From contig NZ_CP096829.1 in the NCBI RefSeq assembly GCF_023272795.1, positions 5,270,001-5,334,000 of the forward strand: a stretch of 64,000 nucleotides of DNA, read 5' to 3'. Made by a program: the position numbers and the translations under genes. Each line of letters starts with the position of its first letter. Within the stretch, counting starts at the first letter, position 1. Origin of the DNA: Flavobacterium humidisoli. GTDB lineage: Bacteria > Bacteroidota > Bacteroidia > Flavobacteriales > Flavobacteriaceae. Under the pieces are notes generated by a model. It ran no database searches. It was not told the DNA's origin and saw only the letters and a program-made list of their open reading frames with translations. Of this stretch, positions 1-7,698 are shown piece by piece.

Positions 1-536
1 GCAGAAACCACAACAGCCCCCAAATGAATATGATTTAAAACATCAAATAAAAATGAAAATGAATTGCTTCCGTCATTTTGAACAAAAGCCTGATCTCCTT
101 CAAAATCTGCATCATAACCAAAAGCGTGCGGTATTTGTTTTAAGATGATAATAATTCCGATACCAGCCAACATTCCCTCAATTACGTTTGTCGGAAAATA
201 ATTCGATATACTTCCTGCTCTTAAAAATCCTAATGCTAATTGAATTATTCCAGCAATAAAAACAGACATTAAAAATACATTGAAAGCTCCTAAATCGGTA
301 ATTGCGGTTAAAATGATAGCTGTTAACCCAGCAGCTGGACCTGATACACTAATATGCGACTGGCTCAAATATCCTACAACGATACCGCCCACAACACCAG
401 CAATAATTCCAGAAAATAATGGTGCTCCAGAAGCCATTGCAATACCTAAGCACAACGGAAGAGCGACCAAGAAAACCACTAAACCTGAAGCAAAATCAGA
501 TTTAAGGTTGGCAAAAAGATTGATTTTTTTTGTCAT
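1..536 (-). CDS. SulP family anion transporter, N-terminal part
   Basis: This is the first 178 codons of a SulP (SLC26-like) inner-membrane anion transporter; the rest lies beyond the left edge. Reading the minus strand from the ATG at 536 gives MTKKINLFANLKSDFASG followed by closely packed hydrophobic helices. The segment SVSGPAAGLTA matches the sulfate-transporter signature of the family. Family members move sulfate, bicarbonate or other anions; the substrate cannot be told from this fragment, and the C-terminal STAS domain is not visible. The frame stays open to base 1. It sits 83 bp downstream of a small secreted-protein gene on the same strand, so co-transcription is possible but unproven. 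Confidence 0.85.
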   Translation of the reverse strand, partial: MTKKINLFANLKSDFASGLVVFLVALPLCLGIAMASGAPLFSGIIAGVVGGIVVGYLSQSHISVSGPAAGLTAIILTAITDLGAFNVFLMSVFIAGIIQLALGFLRAGSISNYFPTNVIEGMLAGIGIIIILKQIPHAFGYDADFEGDQAFVQNDGSNSFSFLFDVLNHIHLGAVVVS

Positions 537-619
537 AATATAATACTAAAAAAATTATTCATTAAAGATTTACCCCATCTCGATAGAAATGCGGCTAAAG
601 TTCGAAATAATCGGAAGTA

Positions 620-901
620 TTATGCTACGTTGGGTGGTGGAGCAAAGATGCTCGGAGAGATGTTGTCTAGCTTGACAATGTTTTCAGAAATGATTGTTTT
701 TTTCTCGATGTAAACGGGAATCAAAACTTCATGCTCAAGAATAGTTGGGTGAACTACATTTTTAAGTTCCTTATGCACTTCTTCTTCAGCAATACTAAAA
801 GATATAGTCGTATTATTTCCTTTCTTAATCGCCTGAACAATTGTCGGGGTCGATAAGAAGGCAATAAATATGAATAATAATATGCGAGCTATATATTTCA
901 T
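620..901 (-). CDS. small secreted protein, unknown function
   Basis: A 93-residue protein with an N-terminal signal peptide (MKYIARILLFIFIAFLSTP, then about ten residues to a likely cleavage after VQA). The mature part is short, without cysteines, and rich in Ile, Val and Glu. I chose the ATG at 901 because it places the hydrophobic signal directly at the N-terminus; an in-frame ATG eight codons upstream (925) would add MFNAIFAL. I do not recognise a family. It lies upstream of and in line with the SulP gene. Its size, signal peptide and position between two confident genes make it likely to be real, but nothing shows its role. Confidence 0.6.
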   Translation of the reverse strand: MKYIARILLFIFIAFLSTPTIVQAIKKGNNTTISFSIAEEEVHKELKNVVHPTILEHEVLIPVYIEKKTIISENIVKLDNISPSIFAPPPNVA

Positions 902-966
902 CAAAGCAAAAATAGCGTTAAACAAATAAAATCAAAGAGATTTTTATAGAAATTTAACATAAACAA

Positions 967-1002
967 AAAAGCAGAATGCAATTTTCATTCCATTCTGCTT
1001 TT
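967..1002 (-). terminator. terminator of dps
   Basis: A 12-bp perfect inverted repeat (AAAAGCAGAATG at 967-978 with its complement at 991-1002) lies 22 bp past the dps stop. On the minus strand the stem is followed by a T-rich run, the form of an intrinsic terminator. Confidence 0.8.
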
Positions 1003-1023
1003 AATTATTTAAAAAACAATTAT

Positions 1024-1503
1024 TTACAAAGTCTCTTCTAACCAAGCGTTCATCATCCAAATTGTTTTTTCCTGCTCTGCAATGAAGTCACTCATCATCG
1101 AATTGGTTCCCTCATCATTAATTTCGTCAGATTTGTTCAAGATTTCTCTCTCGATTTTTAATAAATCTGATAAAGAATGAACAATTAATTGAACCGCTTT
1201 TTCATCATTAGAAATATTCTTTCCAACCGTTAATTTATTGTTTTTAATATAATCTTCAAAAGTATGCAGAGGCGTCCCTCCAATTGTCAAAACTCTTTCT
1301 GCAATCATATCTATTTTCAATTGTGCATCTGTATATAACTCCTCAAATTTTACATGCAAATCAAAGAAACGTTTTCCACGAATGTTCCAATGAATTCCTC
1401 TCAAATTTTGGTAGTACACTTGAAAATTTGACAATAATACATTGAGTTCTTTTACTAATAATTCTGATTCTTTTACAGGTAGTCCTAAAATATTCGTCTT
1501 CAT
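1024..1503 (-). CDS. dps: Dps family ferritin-like DNA-protection protein
   Basis: A 159-residue Dps protein. Dps forms a 12-subunit shell in the cytoplasm that oxidises Fe(II) with hydrogen peroxide and stores the iron, protecting DNA. The inter-subunit ferroxidase residues are all present with family spacing: H38 (in GIHWNIRG), H50, D65 and E69, matching H31/H43/D58/E62 of Listeria Dps with a constant offset of 7. The length is normal. It is transcribed divergently from oxyR across a 107-bp gap, a common arrangement that places dps under peroxide control by OxyR. A TAAATTTG -7 element lies upstream. The N-terminal tail is short and carries three lysines, so direct DNA binding is uncertain. 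Confidence 0.95.
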   Translation of the reverse strand: MKTNILGLPVKESELLVKELNVLLSNFQVYYQNLRGIHWNIRGKRFFDLHVKFEELYTDAQLKIDMIAERVLTIGGTPLHTFEDYIKNNKLTVGKNISNDEKAVQLIVHSLSDLLKIEREILNKSDEINDEGTNSMMSDFIAEQEKTIWMMNAWLEETL

Positions 1504-1530
1504 AATCTTTTTTTTTACACTAATTTACTA

Positions 1531-1538
1531 CAAATTTA
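1531..1538 (-). promoter_or_regulatory. -7 promoter element of dps
   Basis: On the minus strand this reads TAAATTTG, an exact match to the Bacteroidetes -7 consensus TAnnTTTG, 28 bp before the dps start. No clear TTG -33 element is seen, which would suit an activated promoter. Confidence 0.55.
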
Positions 1539-1582
1539 GAGTAACTTTACTAAAATAAACATAAATAAAAATTATATTTTCT

Positions 1583-1590
1583 TATTTTTG
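1583..1590 (+). promoter_or_regulatory. -7 promoter element of oxyR
   Basis: TATTTTTG fits the TAnnTTTG consensus and lies 20 bp before the oxyR ATG, so the leader would be about 15 nt. It faces away from the dps promoter within the same 107-bp gap, where OxyR would be expected to bind. Confidence 0.5.
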
Positions 1591-1610
1591 CATCACAAAT
1601 TACTATCAAC

Positions 1611-2555
1611 ATGACTATAACTCAATTGCAATATGTGTTAGCGGTGGCTGAGCATAAAAATTTCACTCTTGCTGCTGAAAAATGCTTCGTAACACAGCCA
1701 ACTTTAAGTATGCAAATACAAAAAATCGAAGAAGAACTTAATATTTTAATTTTCGATAGAAGTAAAAAACCAATTCAGCTTACTGATATAGGACAGAAAA
1801 TTGTAAATCAGGCTAAAAATATCGTAAACGAGGCTGATCGTATAAAAGATATTGTAGAACAACAGAAAGGTTTTATTGGAGGAGAATTTCGTTTAGGAAT
1901 TATTCCAACGATTATGCCTACGCTTCTACCAATGTTTTTGAATAATTTCATTAAAAGATATCCGAAAGTAAAACTCTTAATCGAAGAGTTGAATACCGAG
2001 GAAATTATTCTAAAGCTAAAAAATGGACATTTGGATGCCGCGATTGCCGCAACTCCGCTAGAAGACGAAAAAATCAAAGAGATTGTTTTGTATTTTGAGC
2101 CATTCGTAGCCTATATACCAGAACACCACGCAAGTTTCCAGAAAGAAGAAATTGAAGTTGCCGACTTAAATCTAAATGAAATTCTTTTACTACAAGACGG
2201 ACATTGCTTTAGAGACGGTATTTTAAATTTATGTAAAAATGTCTCAGACGCCGACCAAAACAATTTCCAGATTCAAAGCGGTAGTTTTGAAACCTTAATT
2301 AAATTGGCAGACGAAGGTCTTGGTACAATGTTACTTCCGTACTTGCACACTTTAGACTTAAAAGAATCCGACAAACTGAAGCTCCGTAATTTTAAGGAGC
2401 CAAAACCTGCTCGAGAGGTAAGTCTGATCTACCCAAAGAGCGAATTAAAAATGCAAATCATTGACGCATTAAGATCTACAATTGCTGGCGTCGTAAAAGG
2501 TGCAATTGTTTTCCAGAATGTTCAAATCATTAGTCCATTACAAAAGAAAGCGTAA
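1611..2555 (+). CDS. oxyR: OxyR, LysR-family peroxide-sensing regulator
   Basis: A 314-residue LysR-type regulator. Residues 1-60 form the winged helix-turn-helix (TAAEKCFVTQPTLS is the recognition region); about 90-300 form the periplasmic-binding-protein-like sensor. The peroxide-sensing cysteines are C199 and C208, the same numbers as in E. coli OxyR, and the reaction-pocket residues T100, H198 and R201 are also present (LQDGHCFRDGILNLC). This makes OxyR, not a generic LysR protein, the firm assignment. The known role is disulfide formation on H2O2 and activation of peroxide-defence genes; the divergent dps is the likely adjacent target. A strong bidirectional terminator follows the stop codon. 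Confidence 0.95.
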   Translation: MTITQLQYVLAVAEHKNFTLAAEKCFVTQPTLSMQIQKIEEELNILIFDRSKKPIQLTDIGQKIVNQAKNIVNEADRIKDIVEQQKGFIGGEFRLGIIPTIMPTLLPMFLNNFIKRYPKVKLLIEELNTEEIILKLKNGHLDAAIAATPLEDEKIKEIVLYFEPFVAYIPEHHASFQKEEIEVADLNLNEILLLQDGHCFRDGILNLCKNVSDADQNNFQIQSGSFETLIKLADEGLGTMLLPYLHTLDLKESDKLKLRNFKEPKPAREVSLIYPKSELKMQIIDALRSTIAGVVKGAIVFQNVQIISPLQKKA

Positions 2556-2560
2556 TAAAA

Positions 2561-2590
2561 AAGGAGCCAATTTGGCTCCTTTCTTTTTAT
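2561..2590 (+). terminator. bidirectional terminator between oxyR and the 65-aa gene
   Basis: A perfect 10-bp palindrome, AAGGAGCCAA / TTGGCTCCTT (2561-2581), is followed by TTCTTTTTA on the plus strand and preceded by an A-run that gives T's on the minus strand. It separates two convergent genes. Confidence 0.85.
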
Positions 2591-2784
2591 ACTTTAATTA
2601 GTTGTAGACTTTGTTTTAATTCTGGTTTTCCAACAACGAAATTAAGTAACCACTCTTGTAATTGTTCCATTTCGTAAGGTAACAGAGTTTTGATAGCTTT
2701 TTCTAGCTCTTTGCAGAAAAGTATCGGATCGAAACTAACTCTCTCAAGTATTGATTTCGTGTAATCAAACATCATTTTTGACAT
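2587..2784 (-). CDS. small cytoplasmic protein, unknown function
   Basis: A 65-residue protein (starts MSKMMFDYTKSILERVSFD) predicted to be all-helical, with no signal peptide, membrane segment or metal motif. It is bounded by a terminator on its 3' side and a TAAATTTG promoter element 47 bp upstream, which supports it being a real single-gene unit. It resembles small helical proteins of unknown function that I associate with flavobacteria, but I can name no family. No function is proposed. Confidence 0.6.
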   Translation of the reverse strand: MSKMMFDYTKSILERVSFDPILFCKELEKAIKTLLPYEMEQLQEWLLNFVVGKPELKQSLQLIKV

Positions 2785-2830
2785 AATAAAATAAGATTTT
2801 CGGGGGTTATCTATTTTTTTAAACTCGAGC

Positions 2831-2838
2831 CAAATTTA
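2831..2838 (-). promoter_or_regulatory. -7 promoter element of the 65-aa gene
   Basis: Reads TAAATTTG on the minus strand, an exact TAnnTTTG match, 47 bp before the start codon at 2784. Confidence 0.45.
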
Positions 2839-2950
2839 AACAAATAACTAACATAAATTCTACTTTTAACTTATTTTTTTAAAAAATTTAGCAACGAATA
2901 CGTTTTCTTAAAACATATAAATCAATGTAGAACTATTCTAAATAACTCAT

Positions 2951-3613
2951 TTAAACCTTTTTAAAGGCCCTAAACATTTCTCTTTTCCCTGGAGGTCCTG
3001 CTAATTTTTCTACACTAAACCCAACTTCAATCATGCTTCTTTTAACAACTCCTCTCGCTGCGTAAGTTACAAGAACTCCATTTGGTTTTAAACTGTTATA
3101 CATTTTCTGAAAAATTTCAGTACTCCAAAGTTCCGGTTGCACTCGGTAACCAAAGGCGTCAAAATAAATCAAATCAAAAATTTCAAAATCGTTTATTTCG
3201 TGAAAAAATTGTTTTCTTTTGGTTAACGAGAACTGGTCGCAAATTTCTATTTTTTCGTTCCATTCCGATTTATGCATTTTTTCAAAAATGTTATAAAATT
3301 CCGATGCTTCTAATTCTTCAGCATAATTCATTGCCAGAATCTCCTCTGCATCTACTGGGTATGCTTCTACTCCAACATAATCGATAGTCTGCTTCTTTCT
3401 AACAGATTCTAAAAAAGTTATAAAAGCATTCAAACCAGTTCCAAAGCCTATTTCCAATATGCTTATCGGATTTTCAAATAACGATAGACCGTTTTTAATA
3501 AAAACGTGCTTCGCTTCCTGAATTGCGCCATGTTTAGAATGATAGCACTCATCCCATTCTGGCAAACGAATTGTAGTTGAGCCATCTAGCGTTTTAATTA
3601 TTTCTCTTTTCAC
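2951..3613 (-). CDS. mnmD: MnmD-type tRNA wobble-uridine methyltransferase
   Basis: A 220-residue SAM-dependent methyltransferase of the MnmC C1-domain (MnmD) type. The family transfers the last methyl group in making 5-methylaminomethyl-(2-thio)uridine at position 34 of tRNA. SAM-binding motif I is SILEIGFGTGLNAF (residues 51-64), motif IV is YFDAFGYRVQPELWS (150-164), and the C-terminus carries the family block KLAGPPGKREM. Unlike E. coli MnmC it lacks the second FAD oxidase domain, so it is the stand-alone form usual in Bacteroidetes. Cytoplasmic. Neighbours are unrelated, so it is probably transcribed alone. I am sure of the fold and fairly sure of the substrate. Confidence 0.85.
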   Translation of the reverse strand: MKREIIKTLDGSTTIRLPEWDECYHSKHGAIQEAKHVFIKNGLSLFENPISILEIGFGTGLNAFITFLESVRKKQTIDYVGVEAYPVDAEEILAMNYAEELEASEFYNIFEKMHKSEWNEKIEICDQFSLTKRKQFFHEINDFEIFDLIYFDAFGYRVQPELWSTEIFQKMYNSLKPNGVLVTYAARGVVKRSMIEVGFSVEKLAGPPGKREMFRAFKKV

Positions 3614-3922
3614 TTTTTTTAGAATTTTACAATAGCTTTTTATTGGTTTTCAAGCCATTTTAATAATCAAATTTAATCAAAACTAATGCGTAAAGCCTTA
3701 AAAAACCATACTTTTTTCATAAAATCTTTATAAAAATCAATTAAATATTTGAGTTTATTATAGGATAAATAAATCTCAGTCAAAACCATCAAATAATGAA
3801 TTTTCGCTAAGCATTTTACATATTTTTACGTAATTTTGCATTCAATAAATTCCATTTTAAATGATATCGTCACTTTAGATTTCTGATAGTGAAGAGTATC
3901 TCACAAAAAAACTTACATAACT
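3614..3922 (+). other. intergenic region between divergent mnmD and ilvE
   Basis: A 309-bp AT-rich gap between divergent genes. It holds the likely ilvE promoter (3831-3838) and a leader of about 80 nt. I see no ORF, strong hairpin or repeat in the rest. Confidence 0.5.
3831..3838 (+). promoter_or_regulatory. -7 promoter element of ilvE
   Basis: TAATTTTG fits TAnnTTTG. It lies 85 bp before the ilvE ATG, giving a leader of about 80 nt. No clear -33 TTG is seen. Confidence 0.4.
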
Positions 3923-4993
3923 ATGAGTACAACTCAAACAAGCAAAATTGAAATCATTAAAGCTACTTCTACAAAAATAAACGAAGTAGATTTTGACAAC
4001 TTAAGTTTTGGTGCTGTATTTACAGACCATTTATTCGAATGCGATTTTAAAAACGGGCAGTGGCAAAATCCTGTCATTAAGCCTTATGCTCCAATTTTAA
4101 TGGATCCATCTTCAAAAGTCTTCCATTATGGACAAGCAATTTTCGAAGGAATGAAAGCTTATAAAGATGACAATAACGATGTTTGGTTGTTTAGACCAGA
4201 TGAAAACTTTAACCGTTTCAATAAATCTGCTGTAAGAATGGCAATGCCAGAAGTTCCTGAAGCTATTTTTATGGATGGTTTAAATGAATTATTGAAATTA
4301 GACAAAGACTGGATTCAAAGAGGAAACGGAGCTAGTATGTACATTCGTCCATTTATGATTGCTACAGGTCCTGGAGTTATTGCAAATCCTTCTGACGAAT
4401 ATAAATTTATGATTTTACTTTCTCCTGCAAAAGCATATTATGGAGGCGAAGTAAAAGTTATCATTGCAGAGCATTTCAGTAGAGCTGCAAATGGTGGTAT
4501 CGGTGCTGCAAAAGCTGCCGGAAACTATGCTGCTCAATTCTACCCAACTAACTTGGCAAACAAAGATGGTTTCCAACAGGTTATTTGGACAGATGATGCA
4601 ACACACACAAAATTAGAGGAAGCGGGAACAATGAATGTTTTCTTCAGAATCAACGATACTTTATTAACAGCTCCAACAAGCGAAAGAATTTTAGATGGTG
4701 TTACCAGAAAAAGTTTGATTGCTATGGCAGAAAAAGAAGGATTAAAAGTTGAAGTTCGCCCTGTAACTGTTTCAGAATTAGTTGAAGCAGCTAAAAACGG
4801 ATCTTTAAAAGAAATCTTCGGTGCTGGAACTGCTGCAGTTATTAGCGTTATCAAAGGATTCTCTTATAAAGATGAATATTACGAAATGGCTCCAATTGAG
4901 AATTCTTATGCTTCTTTCTTAAAAGAAAAATTAACAAGTCTTCAAAACAAACTTTCTGAAGATACTTTTGGATGGACAGTTAAGGTTCAATAA
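3923..4993 (+). CDS. ilvE: branched-chain amino acid aminotransferase
   Basis: A 356-residue PLP-dependent fold-type IV aminotransferase. It catalyses the last step of valine, leucine and isoleucine synthesis and the first step of their breakdown, with 2-oxoglutarate/glutamate as partner. The PLP lysine is K197 in GAAKAAGNYAAQFYPT. Other family blocks are FHYGQAIFEGMKAY (67-80), near the substrate pocket, and the phosphate-binding region near TSERILDGVTRKS. The long form with an N-terminal extension is the one typical of Bacteroidetes. Cytoplasmic. It stands alone between a promoter and a strong terminator. Confidence 0.93.
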   Translation: MSTTQTSKIEIIKATSTKINEVDFDNLSFGAVFTDHLFECDFKNGQWQNPVIKPYAPILMDPSSKVFHYGQAIFEGMKAYKDDNNDVWLFRPDENFNRFNKSAVRMAMPEVPEAIFMDGLNELLKLDKDWIQRGNGASMYIRPFMIATGPGVIANPSDEYKFMILLSPAKAYYGGEVKVIIAEHFSRAANGGIGAAKAAGNYAAQFYPTNLANKDGFQQVIWTDDATHTKLEEAGTMNVFFRINDTLLTAPTSERILDGVTRKSLIAMAEKEGLKVEVRPVTVSELVEAAKNGSLKEIFGAGTAAVISVIKGFSYKDEYYEMAPIENSYASFLKEKLTSLQNKLSEDTFGWTVKVQ

Positions 4994-5017
4994 TCCAAAA
5001 CCATATAAAAAAAAGAA

Positions 5018-5056
5018 ACCCGATAAATTTACTTTTATCGGGTCTTTCTTTTTTAT
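5018..5056 (+). terminator. bidirectional terminator after ilvE
   Basis: Stem ACCCGATAAA (5018-5027) pairs with TTTATCGGGT (5034-5043) and is flanked by A- and T-rich runs on both sides. It serves the convergent ilvE and MazG-like genes. Confidence 0.85.
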
Positions 5057-5433
5057 AATAATTTAGAAAAATCAGGTTTAAAATAATTTGGGCCTTTCAT
5101 TACTTTTCCGTCTTCACGATAAATTGGTTTTCCATCTTCGCCCAATTTACTCATATTACTGCGTTGGATTTCATCAAAAACAGCTTCAATTTTATCTTGA
5201 AGTCCGTGCTCGATAATTGTTCCGCACAAAATATACATCATATCTCCAAGTGCATCTGCAATTTCAACCAAATCATTATTTTGAACCGCCTCGTAATATT
5301 CTTCATTTTCTTCCTTCATTAAATTATAACGAAGTAATTTTTTCTCTGCTCCTACATCGGCAATTGGAGTTGCGCTGTGGCCAATTTTAAAAGCAGTGTG
5401 AAATTCGGTTACGGCGTCAAGTTGTTTTTTCAT
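5053..5433 (-). CDS. MazG-like nucleotide pyrophosphohydrolase
   Basis: A 126-residue all-alpha NTP pyrophosphatase of the MazG/PRA-PH superfamily. The metal-binding pattern is visible as EENEEYYEA (residues 41-49) followed by VEIADALGDMMYI (56-68), with E57, D60 and D64 as the second acidic set. Such enzymes hydrolyse (d)NTPs or phosphoribosyl-ATP to a monophosphate and PPi. The lack of neighbouring his genes and the single-domain build favour a house-cleaning role over HisE, but the substrate is unknown. The C-terminal tail (KVMKGPNYFKPDFSKLL) suggests the subgroup annotated in Bacteroidetes as pyrophosphohydrolase-domain proteins. Confidence 0.8.
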   Translation of the reverse strand: MKKQLDAVTEFHTAFKIGHSATPIADVGAEKKLLRYNLMKEENEEYYEAVQNNDLVEIADALGDMMYILCGTIIEHGLQDKIEAVFDEIQRSNMSKLGEDGKPIYREDGKVMKGPNYFKPDFSKLL

Positions 5434-5541
5434 ATAGTCGTTTTCTTTTTTTTTTGCTAATTTAAGTCACTTTCTTATAAATCTGAAAATTTATTGAATG
5501 AAATGAAAAGGCAATTTAGCAGCAAATCGTTTACAAATCTC

Positions 5542-5549
5542 TAAATTTG
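5542..5549 (+). promoter_or_regulatory. -7 promoter element of the two-TM protein
   Basis: TAAATTTG, an exact TAnnTTTG match, 18 bp before the ATG at 5568. It overlaps a possible TTG start at 5547, which argues that translation begins at the later ATG. Confidence 0.55.
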
Positions 5550-5567
5550 CTAAAAATTTTTATAACT

Positions 5568-5756
5568 ATGTTTAGTCAAGGTCAAATACTATTTGGAGTA
5601 TGTTTTTTTATCGCTTTTGTAATTATTATGATATTTGCTTATCGAAAAGATTTGAAATTACACAAAGTCTTTTATAAAGGAAATTACAAAGTGCTCCTTG
5701 CCTTTCTGCTTTTCATTGTCCTTTTGTTCGTAATTAAAATCTTTCTGAAAAGATAA
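5568..5756 (+). CDS. small two-helix membrane protein, unknown function
   Basis: A 62-residue protein with two transmembrane helices (about residues 7-24 and 41-58) separated by a basic loop (YRKDLKLHKVFYKGNYK), and a basic end (FLKR). I chose the ATG at 5568 over the TTG at 5547 because the TTG lies inside the -7 element. The promoter supports a real gene. The family resembles small flavobacterial inner-membrane proteins with no known role; by charge, both termini are probably on the same side. No function is proposed. Confidence 0.6.
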   Translation: MFSQGQILFGVCFFIAFVIIMIFAYRKDLKLHKVFYKGNYKVLLAFLLFIVLLFVIKIFLKR

Positions 5757-5852
5757 ATTATTCTGGTCGCAATAAAATAAAACCTAATCATTATGGGTTA
5801 TTAGTAAGACTCATGATAAATTTATAACTTTACCGAAACCAAACAGCCTACC

Positions 5853-7043
5853 ATGAAAATTCTAAAGTATTTATTTCTTTTTGCACTTTTAAGCTTTGTT
5901 GCTCTTACTGTTTTTGTTGCTACTCAGAAAGGAGATTTTTCTGTAGAAAGAAGTAAAGTCATCAATTCGCCTCGTGCAACGGTTTATAACTACCTAAACG
6001 ACTTTAGAAATTACGAAGATTTTGAATCATGGTCTGTTGAAGATCCTTCTATAAAAATGACGTACGCTAATAAAACAAGCGGAAATGGCGCGACGTTTTA
6101 TTGGGATGGCGCTGATGGAAAAGGAAATTCAATTATCCTTAAAACAAAAGATGGTGAAAGCATTGACCAAAAAATGCAATTTGACGGTACTGAGGCTGAC
6201 GTAAACTGGACGTTAAAAGATACTTTGAACGGAAAAACAAAAGTGACTTGGAAAGGAAAAGGAACAATGAGCTTTTTGTTTAAAATATATACCGCTTTAC
6301 ATGGAGGTTCAGACAGAGTTATAGGAACCATTTACGAAAAAAGTTTGGCTAATATTGACAAAAATTTAGATTACGAAACCAAAACTTACGCCGTTACAGT
6401 AGACGGAGTGGTTAAGAAAACAGAAACGCCTTATATAAAACAGACTTTTACTAGTGAGATTGCCAAAGTAAGTAAAAATGCTAGGATTGTAATTCCGAAG
6501 CTTATTCACTTTAGTGAAACAAATGGTTTAGCAGCAAGCGGAAAACCATTCATTATTTATCATACTTACGATACTAAAACAGGTTTAGCAAAGATTTCAA
6601 TCTGTCTTCCTATTAATAAAGAAATTTCAACTAGTTCAGGAAGTGATATTTTAGCAGGAAAATTAAATGGTTTTGATGCTGTAAAAGCAACTCTTAACGG
6701 AGATTACTCTCATAGAAATGAAGCAATTGCAAAAACAACGGCTTACATTAACAACCAAAAAATTATTCCAGATTTGAGCTGGTCACATCTTGAAATTTTG
6801 ACATTAAGCAAATTAGATGTAAAAGCTTCATCGAAATTGGTTACTGAAATTTATTTTCCGATAAAGCCTAAAGTAGTTCCTGCTACTGTTACTGAGCCTA
6901 TTTATGCCCCAGAAAACACTGGCGAAGCTCCAAGTGAGCCACGCACGGAACAACCACGCACAGAGCCTGTAAAACGTAAACCCGTTGCGCCAACGCCAGC
7001 TCCTGCACAAACACCTGCACAAGAAGAAGATTCAGAGTTTTAA
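5853..7043 (+). CDS. membrane-anchored SRPBCC and GyrI-like ligand-binding protein
   Basis: A 396-residue protein with an N-terminal membrane anchor (about 1-24). Next comes an SRPBCC (START/polyketide-cyclase-like) domain (about 31-170, with ERSKVINSPRATVYNYLNDF), then a GyrI-like/AraC effector-binding domain (about 190-345, with FIIYHTYD and ISICLPINKE), and finally a Pro/Glu-rich low-complexity tail (about 350-396). Both folded domains bind small hydrophobic ligands in other proteins, so this is probably a ligand-binding or stress-related protein facing the periplasm; that is inference. An ECF sigma operon follows 79 bp downstream, but the ECF-type promoter lies in between, so they are probably separate units. 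Confidence 0.75.
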   Translation: MKILKYLFLFALLSFVALTVFVATQKGDFSVERSKVINSPRATVYNYLNDFRNYEDFESWSVEDPSIKMTYANKTSGNGATFYWDGADGKGNSIILKTKDGESIDQKMQFDGTEADVNWTLKDTLNGKTKVTWKGKGTMSFLFKIYTALHGGSDRVIGTIYEKSLANIDKNLDYETKTYAVTVDGVVKKTETPYIKQTFTSEIAKVSKNARIVIPKLIHFSETNGLAASGKPFIIYHTYDTKTGLAKISICLPINKEISTSSGSDILAGKLNGFDAVKATLNGDYSHRNEAIAKTTAYINNQKIIPDLSWSHLEILTLSKLDVKASSKLVTEIYFPIKPKVVPATVTEPIYAPENTGEAPSEPRTEQPRTEPVKRKPVAPTPAPAQTPAQEEDSEF

Positions 7044-7059
7044 ATAATTTCGAAGGTAC

Positions 7060-7089
7060 ATTAAACCTTTTGTTTTAAATTCTGTCTAA
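7060..7089 (+). promoter_or_regulatory. candidate ECF-sigma promoter of the sigma gene
   Basis: The 14-mer ATTAAACCTTTTGT (7060-7073) has AAACC in the -35 position and GTCTAA 16 nt further on (7084-7089), the usual layout of ECF promoters (AAC-N16-GTC). The same 14-mer recurs at 7661 with ATCTTA at the same spacing. The form suggests autoregulation by the encoded sigma factor. Confidence 0.5.
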
Positions 7090-7122
7090 CTTCTATTAAA
7101 GAAAGTTTACAAAACAAAAAGT

Positions 7123-7665
7123 TTGATAGACGAGAAAGAATTTATAAAAGAATTATTAAGTCCCGAAACGCAAAATACTGCGTTTCAAAAACTCTTGTCT
7201 GATTATCAGAGACCTTTGTATTCTCATATTCGAAACATTGTTTTGAATCATGATGATGCCGATGATGTTTTACAGAACACTTTTGTAAAAGTCTTTCAAA
7301 ATCTTAAAAACTTTAAAGGAGAAAGTAAACTTTTTTCCTGGATGTATCGCATTGCTACCAATGAAGCTTTGACTTTTTTATCGCAAAAAGCTAAATTAAG
7401 CGGAATTTCATCTGAAGATCTGCAGAATAAAACGATCGATAATTTAAAAGCAGATCTTTATTTTGATGGAGATGATATTCAAATCAAACTTCAAAAAGCA
7501 ATTGTAGCACTTCCAGAAAAACAGCAGCTCGTCTTTAAAATGAAATATTTCGAGGAATTGAAGTATGAAGAAATCGCAGAAATCTTAGGAACATCTGTTG
7601 GAGCTTTAAAAGCATCTTATCATCACGCAGTAAAAAAAATTGAATTATATGTTACATCAAATTAA
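7123..7665 (+). CDS. ECF-type RNA polymerase sigma factor
   Basis: A 180-residue sigma-70-family factor of the ECF group. Region 2 spans about residues 22-92 (DDADDVLQNTFVKVFQNL and SWMYRIATNEALTFL), and region 4 spans about 120-175 (LPEKQQLVFKMKYFEELKYE, then the helix-turn-helix EEIAEILGTSVGALKASYHHA). The start is taken as TTG at 7123; no ATG fits, and the protein begins at the usual point for the family. The downstream membrane protein gene (33 bp away) is the natural candidate anti-sigma factor, followed by a CpxP/Spy-like periplasmic protein. This order suggests an envelope-stress circuit. The preceding promoter motif is repeated before the next gene. Confidence 0.88.
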   Translation: MIDEKEFIKELLSPETQNTAFQKLLSDYQRPLYSHIRNIVLNHDDADDVLQNTFVKVFQNLKNFKGESKLFSWMYRIATNEALTFLSQKAKLSGISSEDLQNKTIDNLKADLYFDGDDIQIKLQKAIVALPEKQQLVFKMKYFEELKYEEIAEILGTSVGALKASYHHAVKKIELYVTSN

Positions 7666-7690
7666 ACCTTTTGTAACAAAAACTATCTTA
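7661..7690 (+). promoter_or_regulatory. second copy of the ECF-type promoter motif
   Basis: ATTAAACCTTTTGT (7661-7674) overlaps the end of the sigma gene, with ATCTTA at 7685-7690, the same spacing as in the copy at 7060. It precedes the putative anti-sigma gene by 9 bp, giving that gene an additional likely start point. Confidence 0.45.
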
Positions 7691-7698
7691 TAAGTATC

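Noticed and set aside
280..543. Plus-strand frame of 87 codons
   Set aside because: It is antisense to the SulP transporter, whose minus-strand reading has clear family motifs and membrane helices.
5547..5567. TTG start seven codons upstream of the small membrane protein
   Set aside because: The TTG is part of the TAAATTTG -7 element, so it would not be in the mRNA.
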